Source of the DNA: Oscillospiraceae bacterium
GTDB lineage: Bacteria > Bacillota_A > Clostridia > Oscillospirales > Oscillospiraceae
Assembly (NCBI GenBank): GCA_017516785.1
Contig: JAFXAV010000020.1
Coordinates: 1 to 7,539 of the forward strand
Direction of reading: 5' to 3'
Length of the DNA stretch: 7,539 nucleotides
Part shown: positions 1 through 5,288 of the stretch, piece after piece
Layout: every line of letters begins with the position of its first letter
Position numbering within the stretch: position 1 is the first letter of the stretch
The notes under the pieces: model-generated
Told to the model about the DNA's origin: nothing
The model's input: only the letters and a program-made list of their open reading frames with translations
Databases searched by the model: none
Translations under genes and position numbers: made by a program

Positions 1-118
1 GCAGCCCGAAGGGCTGACGGAGGGAGTGTCCTATCGACTTTACGACACTCCCCCAGTCAAAAATCAGAGATTTTTGCCAGCCCCCTCAAAGAGGGGGCCA
101 AGGGTGGCTTCGCCACCG
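1..118. repeat. Chain of perfect hairpins, modular dispersed palindromic repeat
   Basis: Five perfect inverted repeats stand almost end to end: 2-7 with 11-16 (cagccc/gggctg), 22-30 with 44-52 (gggagtgtc/gacactccc), 58-65 with 69-76 (caaaaatc/gatttttg), 80-87 with 91-98 (gccccctc/gagggggc) and 103-108 with 112-117 (ggtggc/gccacc). Four have 3-nt loops. The second can extend outward to about 15-59 with two mismatches. There is no coding potential here. From memory, such mosaic palindromic elements are scattered between genes in Oscillospiraceae; that this is a multicopy repeat is inferred from its form, since only one copy lies in the window. Some hairpins could stop or stabilise transcripts arriving from the left. 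Confidence 0.75.
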
Positions 119-219
119 AACACCTCGATAAACTGCAATTTCTCCATCTGTCTTCCCTATGGTAGCACATCCCCGGGGCAAAATCAAATTCCTGAATAAA
201 TTTCCCGCCCCTGGCAAAC

Positions 220-251
220 AATACCTCCGCAGAACAAATTCAGGAGGTATT
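220..251 (+). promoter_or_regulatory. RBS with a pairing anti-RBS upstream (possible translational control hairpin)
   Basis: The Shine-Dalgarno sequence aggaggt (242-248) sits 5 nt before the ATG at 254. The 9-base string aatacctcc at 220-228 is the exact reverse complement of ggaggtatt at 243-251, so a 9-bp stem with a 14-nt loop would bury the whole ribosome binding site. A competing 7-bp pairing is possible between cctgaat (191-197) and attcagg (238-244); it overlaps the first stem at 243-244, so the two are mutually exclusive. The pairing is seen directly. Any switching function is inference. Confidence 0.45.
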
Positions 252-253
252 TT

Positions 254-1474
254 ATGATTCGCACACGAATTCTCTCTTTGCTGGCGGCAGTCTGCTGTCT
301 GGCTGCACTGGCCCTTCCCGCGGCGGCAGCAGAAGTGGAATGCGACGCCGCGTACTGCTTCTCTTCCGCAGATTTCTCTGAGGACGAAAACCTCGCCGGC
401 ATCTGCATCACCGGTCTTCCCGATGCCGCATCCGGCACCGTGATGCTGGGTACCCGGGTGGTGCAGCGGGGTGACATCCTCACCGCTCAGCAGCTGACCC
501 AGATGACTTTCCATCCCCTTCGCACGGAAGCAGATCAGGAAGCGACTCTCACCTATCTGCCCATTTTTGAAGACCGGGTGGAAACTGCCGCCACCATGGC
601 CATTCAGGTCATTGGCAAACAGGACCAGGCCCCCGTGGCAGAGGACTCCGCCATTGAAACCTACAAAAACCTTCCCAACGAAGCCATGCTGAAAGCCAAG
701 GACCCTGAAGGTGAGACCCTGACCTTCACGGTCACCCGTCAGCCGAAGCGGGGCGATGTGGTAATCCGGGAGGACGGCAGCTTCCACTACACCCCCAAAA
801 AGAATAAGGTAGGCGTGGACTCCTTCACCTATACGGCAACTGACCCCGCGGGCAACGTCAGCCGGGAAGCAACCGTAACCATCACCATCATGAAGCCTGA
901 AGATGCCAAACAGTATGCCGACACCGCCGGGAAAAGCTGCCGCTTTGCCGCCGAATGGATGAAGAACACCGGCATTTTCGTCAGTGAGTCCATCAGCGGC
1001 AACAGCTGCTTCCAGCCGGAAAAGGATGTGACGAGAGGGGAATTCCTGACCATGCTGGTTGGCGCTCTGGAAATTCCTCTGGAAGAGGATGCGGTTTTCA
1101 CCGGTTTTACCGATGAATCCCCGGACTGGCTGAAGCCTTACCTTGCCGCCGCCATGCGCAGCGGTCTTACTGCCGGCTGGCCCGATGCGGACACTTTCCG
1201 CTTTGATGATCCCATCACCGGCGCTGAAGCTGCCGTGATGCTGCAGAACGCCCTGGATCTGAAACACGCCAATGATGCTGCGCCTGTCATCGTGGAGGCA
1301 GAAGCTGCCGCCCCTGCCTGGGCAGCGGGCGCTCTCGAAATTCTTGAAAGCAATGGCATTTCCCTCTCCCACGGCGAAACACTTTCCCGCGGGGAAGCCG
1401 CGCAAGTTTTCTATCAGATTTCCTGTCTGGGTGATGCCGCTCCCGGCATCCTGGCCCTCCGCGCCGCCCAGTAA
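254..1474 (+). CDS. Secreted Ig/cadherin-like and SLH-domain protein
   Basis: This 406-aa protein is probably exported and held in the cell envelope. Residues 1-26 form a Sec signal peptide: positive start (MIRTR), hydrophobic core, and an AAA-EV cleavage site near residue 26. Residues about 45-122 look like a beta-rich Ig-like domain (GTVMLG, GDILTAQQL). Residues about 126-213 resemble a bacterial cadherin/Ig-type module (DPEGETLTFTV, RGDVVIREDGSFHYTP, DSFTYTATDPAGN). Residues about 222-391 carry three SLH-like units, marked by TRGEF (260-264), FTDESPDWLKPYLAAA (285-300) and LSRGEAA (378-384). SLH repeats in this family normally bind pyruvylated secondary cell-wall polymer; here the second and third are degenerate. 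Start chosen by the strong RBS 5 nt upstream. The gene stands alone and converges on dapF. A surface or adhesion role is inference; no enzyme motif was seen. Confidence 0.85.
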   Translation: MIRTRILSLLAAVCCLAALALPAAAAEVECDAAYCFSSADFSEDENLAGICITGLPDAASGTVMLGTRVVQRGDILTAQQLTQMTFHPLRTEADQEATLTYLPIFEDRVETAATMAIQVIGKQDQAPVAEDSAIETYKNLPNEAMLKAKDPEGETLTFTVTRQPKRGDVVIREDGSFHYTPKKNKVGVDSFTYTATDPAGNVSREATVTITIMKPEDAKQYADTAGKSCRFAAEWMKNTGIFVSESISGNSCFQPEKDVTRGEFLTMLVGALEIPLEEDAVFTGFTDESPDWLKPYLAAAMRSGLTAGWPDADTFRFDDPITGAEAAVMLQNALDLKHANDAAPVIVEAEAAAPAWAAGALEILESNGISLSHGETLSRGEAAQVFYQISCLGDAAPGILALRAAQ

Positions 1475-1494
1475 GCCTACCATTATAATAAGGA

Positions 1495-1524
1495 AAAACC
1501 CGGACGGCAGACCGTCCGGGTTTT
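1495..1524. terminator. Bidirectional intrinsic terminator between convergent genes
   Basis: A 13-bp perfect stem (1495-1507 with 1512-1524; core cccggacgg/ccgtccggg) closes a 4-nt loop. Rightward it ends in tttt-a-tt, 20 nt after the stop of the SLH protein gene. Leftward it gives ttttt-cc-tt, just beyond the dapF stop at 1527. A single hairpin therefore appears to serve both converging transcripts. Confidence 0.93.
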
Positions 1525-1526
1525 AT

Positions 1527-2303
1527 TCAGATCTCGTAGATTTCGACCACTTCCGTGGGGCCTTCCAGCAGGATGGTGCTGATCGCACCGTTCTCGCCTT
1601 CGATGGTCACTTCCAGCATGCCACCGGGATTCTGAGCCATCAGCCTGCCGGCAGGGAGCTTGCCTTCTGCCCACAGGACGCAGGCGGTGGAGCCGGTGCC
1701 GGTACCGCAGGCCAGGGTATAATCTTCCACACCCCGCTCATAGGTCAGGATCCGCACCTGATTCTCGCCGGTCCAGGTGTAGAAATTGACGTTGGCACCT
1801 TTGGGGAAGGCGGGGTCATAGCGCAAAGACTTGCCCAGTTCAAAATAGTCGGCCTTTTTATCATAGCTGAGACCGGGAATTTCCTTCACGGCATGGGGAA
1901 CGCCGGGATCACCCAGTTCCGCATAGGCCACATCGCCCTTGCGGTGTAGATCCAGAATGCTGGGATTGTTCAGCTTCACCTTAAACTGGCTTTCGCTGAG
2001 CCGCCATCCGGGAACCAAACCCGCATCGGTCTCCACCACCATATTCTCCCCGGCGATGCCGTTATCGTAGGCAAAGCGGCAGATGCACCGGGCGCCGTTG
2101 CCGCACATTTCGCCCCGGGAGCCATCGGAATTGTAGAAATGGAGCTTAAAATCCGCCTTGTTGGAATTGTCCACGGCCATGAAGCCGTCAGCGCCGGTCA
2201 GTTTACATAACTCAAGGGACAGGGCTTCAAAATCATATTCCCCGCCCCGGGCATCGATGACCATAAAGTCATTGCCCGCGCCGTTCATATACCATACTTT
2301 CAT
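1527..2303 (-). CDS. dapF: Diaminopimelate epimerase
   Basis: DapF converts LL-diaminopimelate to meso-diaminopimelate in the cytoplasm, supplying peptidoglycan cross-links and lysine. Both catalytic cysteines are in their signature motifs: C67 in MCGNGAR and C199 in ACGTGTGS. The N-terminus MNGAGNDF and the GVPH motif (134-137) also match the family. At 258 aa it is slightly shorter than the usual 270-280 aa. The frame could open at a GTG at 2312, but the Shine-Dalgarno aaggag (2312-2317) overlaps that GTG and lies 8 nt from the ATG at 2303, so ATG is chosen. The dapB stop TAA runs straight into this RBS (TAAGGAG), so translation is probably coupled. It is the last gene of the unit, followed at once by the terminator. 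DapF implies a pathway passing through LL-DAP rather than direct dehydrogenase synthesis of meso-DAP. Confidence 0.97.
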   Translation of the reverse strand: MKVWYMNGAGNDFMVIDARGGEYDFEALSLELCKLTGADGFMAVDNSNKADFKLHFYNSDGSRGEMCGNGARCICRFAYDNGIAGENMVVETDAGLVPGWRLSESQFKVKLNNPSILDLHRKGDVAYAELGDPGVPHAVKEIPGLSYDKKADYFELGKSLRYDPAFPKGANVNFYTWTGENQVRILTYERGVEDYTLACGTGTGSTACVLWAEGKLPAGRLMAQNPGGMLEVTIEGENGAISTILLEGPTEVVEIYEI

Positions 2304-2315
2304 AGGAAACACTCC

Positions 2316-3035
2316 TTATCCGAGCATGTTTTCCATATTATAGAAGCCAACACCCTTACCAACCATGAATCGGGCGGCATCCACGGCACCGTCAGCCAGC
2401 ATGGCACGGGTAACCGCCTCATGCTTCAGTGTAAGGTGCTGGGTACCGGTGTGGATGTGAACTTCGTGAACGCCCACCACGGTGCCCATGCGCAGGGCGG
2501 AAATACCGATTTCCTCCTTGGTGCGCTTGCCTTCACCGGCCCGGCCGCAGTTGGCAGTTGCCTCCGGCCGGACTTCCTTGATGGCATTGAAGAGCATCAG
2601 GGCGGTGCCGCTGGGGGCATCCACCTTCCGGTTATGATGGATTTCTACAATTTCGATGTCCGCATCGGGGAAGAACTTTGCTGCTTCCTTGGAAAGGCGG
2701 CAGAGCACCGCGATGCCCAGGCTCATGTTGCCGGAGTAGAACACAGGAATTTCCTTCGCGGCTGCATAAATCAGTTCCTTTTCTTCCGCGGTGTGGCCGG
2801 TGGTGCCAATGACAGCGGCAGCGCCGATTTCCTTGGCGTAGTTCAAGACTTCCGCCGCAGCGGTGTGATGGGAAAAGTCGATGACCACATCGGCTTCCAC
2901 CTTACCCAGCTCGGCGGCGGTCTTGGGGACGTTGTTTTCGCCGTCGATGCTGACTCTGCCCACAACCTCGCAGCCGAGAGAAGTATCAATCAGCTTGCCC
3001 ATGGCGCCGTTGGCGCCCCAGAGGATGGCTCTCAT
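2316..3035 (-). CDS. dapB: 4-hydroxy-tetrahydrodipicolinate reductase
   Basis: DapB reduces hydroxy-tetrahydrodipicolinate, the DapA product, to tetrahydrodipicolinate with NAD(P)H, in the cytoplasm. Visible signatures are the Rossmann loop GANGAMG (7-13), IGTTG (76-80), SGNMSLG (101-107) and the catalytic block EIHHNRKVDAPSGTA (131-145). By alignment from memory to the E. coli enzyme, H133 and K137 correspond to H159 and K163. RMG (182-184) and GVHEVHI (188-194) complete the pattern. At 239 aa it is short compared with E. coli DapB (273 aa), as is common in Gram-positive bacteria. The ATG overlaps the dapA stop as ATGA (3032-3035). No strong Shine-Dalgarno precedes it, only ggtg-like bases about 9 nt upstream, so it probably depends on translational coupling to dapA. 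The dapF RBS begins in its stop codon. Confidence 0.97.
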   Translation of the reverse strand: MRAILWGANGAMGKLIDTSLGCEVVGRVSIDGENNVPKTAAELGKVEADVVIDFSHHTAAAEVLNYAKEIGAAAVIGTTGHTAEEKELIYAAAKEIPVFYSGNMSLGIAVLCRLSKEAAKFFPDADIEIVEIHHNRKVDAPSGTALMLFNAIKEVRPEATANCGRAGEGKRTKEEIGISALRMGTVVGVHEVHIHTGTQHLTLKHEAVTRAMLADGAVDAARFMVGKGVGFYNMENMLG

Positions 3036-3919
3036 ACGTTAACACCCAGCTTTCTCATTTCCTCAAAGAGGACGGCGCGGTTCTGGGGCTCCATGGGAGT
3101 CAGGGGCAGGCGCAGATTCTCTTCGCCGAAGCCCATGGCAGACACGGCAGCCTTGGCGGGAATGGGGTTGACCTCGCTGAAGAGGGCGTTGATCAGGGGC
3201 AGCATCTGGCACTGCAGGGCAGCGGCGGTCTTGTAGTCGCTTGCGATGCAGGCATCGGTCATGGCAACGGATTCCTTGGGAACCACATTGGACAGCACGC
3301 TGATGGTGCCGGCAGCGCCCATGGCCATCATGGGAACGGTCAGGGCGTCTTCACCGGAGTAGATGTCGATCTTGTCGCCGCAGAGGTGCATCAACTCCAC
3401 CATCTGGGCCATGTTGCCGGTGGCTTCCTTCAGGCCAACGATATTGGGATGCTCAGCCAGCTTTGCCACGGTCTTGGGCTGCAGGCCACAGCCGGTACGG
3501 CCGGGAACGTTGTAGAGAATCACAGGCACGGTGGAAGTGTCAGCCACCATGGTGAAATGCTTGATCAGGCCGTTCTGGGTGGCCTTATTATAATAAGGAG
3601 TCACCACCAGCACAGCATCGGCGCCCACCTCACAGGCAGCCCGGGTGTTGGCCAACACATGCTCGGTGTTGTTGGTGCCGGTACCGGCGATGACAGGAAC
3701 CCGCTTAGCGACCTTTTCCACGGTGTAGCGGATGACTTCCTTCTGATCCTCGGGCTCGATGGTGGCATTTTCGCCGGTGGTACCCATAACCACGATGGCG
3801 TTGATACCGTTTTCAATCTGGAAATCGATAAAGCGGCCCAGCGCTTCATAATCGATGCCGGTGGCAGTCATGGGGGTAACGATGGCAGTTGCCATACCGG
3901 TAAAGATGGTGTTCTTCAT
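3032..3919 (-). CDS. dapA: 4-hydroxy-tetrahydrodipicolinate synthase
   Basis: DapA condenses pyruvate with aspartate semialdehyde, the first committed step of DAP/lysine synthesis. The 295-aa length is standard for this TIM-barrel lyase. The Schiff-base lysine is K164 in GLKEATG. Y136 in YNVPGRTG is the catalytic tyrosine, and T47/T48 in MGTTGE with Y110 in TPYYNK complete the relay; R141 is the carboxylate-binding arginine. At positions matching the E. coli lysine-inhibition site, H53, H56 and E84 appear to be P56, Q59 and H87, so feedback inhibition by lysine is probably weak or absent (inference from recalled alignment). The start has aaaggag 11 nt upstream, a slightly long spacing, within a 32-nt gap after the DUF2461 gene. 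It shares ATGA with dapB. Confidence 0.97.
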   Translation of the reverse strand: MKNTIFTGMATAIVTPMTATGIDYEALGRFIDFQIENGINAIVVMGTTGENATIEPEDQKEVIRYTVEKVAKRVPVIAGTGTNNTEHVLANTRAACEVGADAVLVVTPYYNKATQNGLIKHFTMVADTSTVPVILYNVPGRTGCGLQPKTVAKLAEHPNIVGLKEATGNMAQMVELMHLCGDKIDIYSGEDALTVPMMAMGAAGTISVLSNVVPKESVAMTDACIASDYKTAAALQCQMLPLINALFSEVNPIPAKAAVSAMGFGEENLRLPLTPMEPQNRAVLFEEMRKLGVNV

Positions 3920-3951
3920 AATAATAGTATCTCCTTTGTGCGAGAATCGAG

Positions 3952-4599
3952 TTAAACTTTGAATTTATTGAAATAATCGTAGAGGGGCATCAGCTGATTG
4001 AAAAATTCCGCCACCTTTTCCCCCAGCTGGGGACCGAAGGTGCCTTCGCTGAAATCTTCGTGCCGGGTGCAGCCTATTTTGCTCTTCCAGGCAAAGAAGG
4101 GCAGCAGATCCGGATTGTCGCAGGGTTTGGGCCGTTTATAGCATTCGGCATAAACTGCCTGTCCGGTGGCCTCCTCCACAGTTTTGATCATATTTAAGAA
4201 TTCGTCAGGTTTTGCGGCGATGTAGCGCCGGAAAATCTCCATGGTGGCAGGCTTCGGCTGCCAGATGAAAAAGCCGTAGTCCACGCCCTCGGGGTTGATC
4301 TCGAAGTAAAGACAGGGATTTTCACCCCACCACTCCACATCCTGACGGATGCAGATCCAGAGGCTCTCCTTATATGGCAGCGGATGATGAAGCCGGGCAT
4401 CCCGGTAGATGCGGCTGACCTTCAGAATGTCGCCGCTGCGCTCCAGAAAAGGCTGAAAGAGATCCTTGCCCAGGGCCTTCATCGGCTCATAGAGATAGTT
4501 TACATAATTCTTTTTGTTTTCCAGGAACCATTCCCGGTTATTATTCAGGCGGATGCCCCAGAGGAAATCCACCGTTTCAGGGGAGAAGCCGGTAAACAT
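3952..4599 (-). CDS. DUF2461 family protein
   Basis: This 215-aa soluble protein has no signal peptide or membrane segment. It matches the DUF2461 (TIGR02453) pattern as I recall it: LNNNREWF near the N-terminus (18-25) with ENKKNY (27-32), a central RIYRDARLHHPLPYKE block (63-78), and a YFEINPEG strand (98-105) followed by aromatic-rich GFFIW (109-113). The length is typical. The biochemical function of the family is unknown to me and no catalytic motif is evident; conserved Arg, Asp, Trp and Tyr residues suggest a ligand-binding pocket. The start is supported by agaggtg 5 nt upstream. It lies 23 nt after the phosphoesterase gene and 32 nt before dapA, so it is almost certainly co-transcribed with both. 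The genomic context does not assign it a DAP-pathway reaction. Confidence 0.85.
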   Translation of the reverse strand: MFTGFSPETVDFLWGIRLNNNREWFLENKKNYVNYLYEPMKALGKDLFQPFLERSGDILKVSRIYRDARLHHPLPYKESLWICIRQDVEWWGENPCLYFEINPEGVDYGFFIWQPKPATMEIFRRYIAAKPDEFLNMIKTVEEATGQAVYAECYKRPKPCDNPDLLPFFAWKSKIGCTRHEDFSEGTFGPQLGEKVAEFFNQLMPLYDYFNKFKV

Positions 4600-4622
4600 C
4601 CGTTCACCTCTTTCTGTATATT

Positions 4623-5288
4623 TCAGTCATCCTCAGGCTGCTTCAGCCGGGTCTTGTAAATCAGCCGGTTCAGCTGCTTCAGGGGAACCTCCCGGTCGGG
4701 AATCTCCAGGGTGTAGCGCTCAGAGCAGTTGATGACTTTGGTGCCATGATATTCCCGCTCCCGGACGAAATCGTGGCCGTAAGTCTTATGTACATGGCCA
4801 TGGAGCAGGTATTGGGGATGATATTTGTCGATGAGCTCCAGCAGGGCCTCAAAACCCCAGTGGGCCGGGTCATCAGAATCACCTACGCCCGCAGGAGGGG
4901 CATGGGTCACCACGATGTCCACACCCTTATGCCGCCAGAGCTGGAATGCCAGGCGGCGGATCCGGCGGCGCATCTGCCGGTCGGTGTACTGGTAGCGGCC
5001 AGCATGATATCTGCGGCAGCCGCCCAATCCAAGAATCCGGACGCCGTTATAGATCACGAACTGATCGTCGATACAGTCGCAGCCTTCGGGAGGTTCGTGG
5101 TAATAGGAAGTATCGTGGTTGCCCGGCACATAGAGCACCGGGCGGTTTGCCATTGTAACGAGAAAGGACAGATAACTGGCCTTCAGATCGCCGCAGGAAA
5201 TGATCAGGTCATACCCTTTCAGCCTTCCGGGGACATAGTAATCCCACAGGGCGGCGCAGGGTTCATCGGAGACGGCCAGAATTTTCAT
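4623..5288 (-). CDS. Calcineurin-like metallophosphoesterase
   Basis: This 221-aa cytoplasmic protein has the motif series of dinuclear-metal phosphoesterases: GDLK (33-36), GNHD (56-59), VVTHAPP (126-132) and GHVH (164-167). The first motif, normally DxH, reads SDEP (7-10): D8 is kept but the His is replaced by Pro, so one metal ligand differs from textbook members. A basic stretch, RQMRRRIRRL (104-113), lies in the middle. The substrate cannot be told from sequence; members hydrolyse phosphodiesters or monoesters, including cyclic nucleotides. The ATG overlaps the stop of the upstream ParB-BMP gene as ATGA (5285-5288), with aaggag 8 nt before it, pointing to coupled translation and perhaps a shared task. 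The DUF2461 gene follows 23 nt later. Confidence 0.92.
   Translation of the reverse strand: MKILAVSDEPCAALWDYYVPGRLKGYDLIISCGDLKASYLSFLVTMANRPVLYVPGNHDTSYYHEPPEGCDCIDDQFVIYNGVRILGLGGCRRYHAGRYQYTDRQMRRRIRRLAFQLWRHKGVDIVVTHAPPAGVGDSDDPAHWGFEALLELIDKYHPQYLLHGHVHKTYGHDFVREREYHGTKVINCSERYTLEIPDREVPLKQLNRLIYKTRLKQPEDD

Noticed and set aside
86..1483. A 465-codon open frame on the minus strand opposite the SLH protein gene, running into the left repeat
   Set aside because: It has no family resemblance and runs through the terminator hairpin region and the palindromic repeat. The plus-strand frame has a signal peptide, domains and a strong RBS.
2304..2312. GTG at 2312 as an upstream start for dapF
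   Set aside because: It overlaps the Shine-Dalgarno sequence itself; the ATG at 2303 has correct 8-nt spacing and matches the family N-terminus.
3583..3598. Perfect 16-bp palindrome ccttattataataagg inside dapA
   Set aside because: It encodes the conserved YYNK stretch carrying the catalytic tyrosine, so codon choice explains it; no regulatory context is visible.
2421..3955. Plus-strand open frames opposite dapB and dapA
   Set aside because: They are antisense to two unmistakable enzymes, with His/Gly/Ala-rich composition typical of shadow frames and no RBS.
3976..4004. Possible internal promoter for dapA (TTTTCA-17-TACGAT, minus strand)
   Set aside because: Each box matches consensus at only four of six positions, and it lies within the DUF2461 coding sequence; this is too weak to list.
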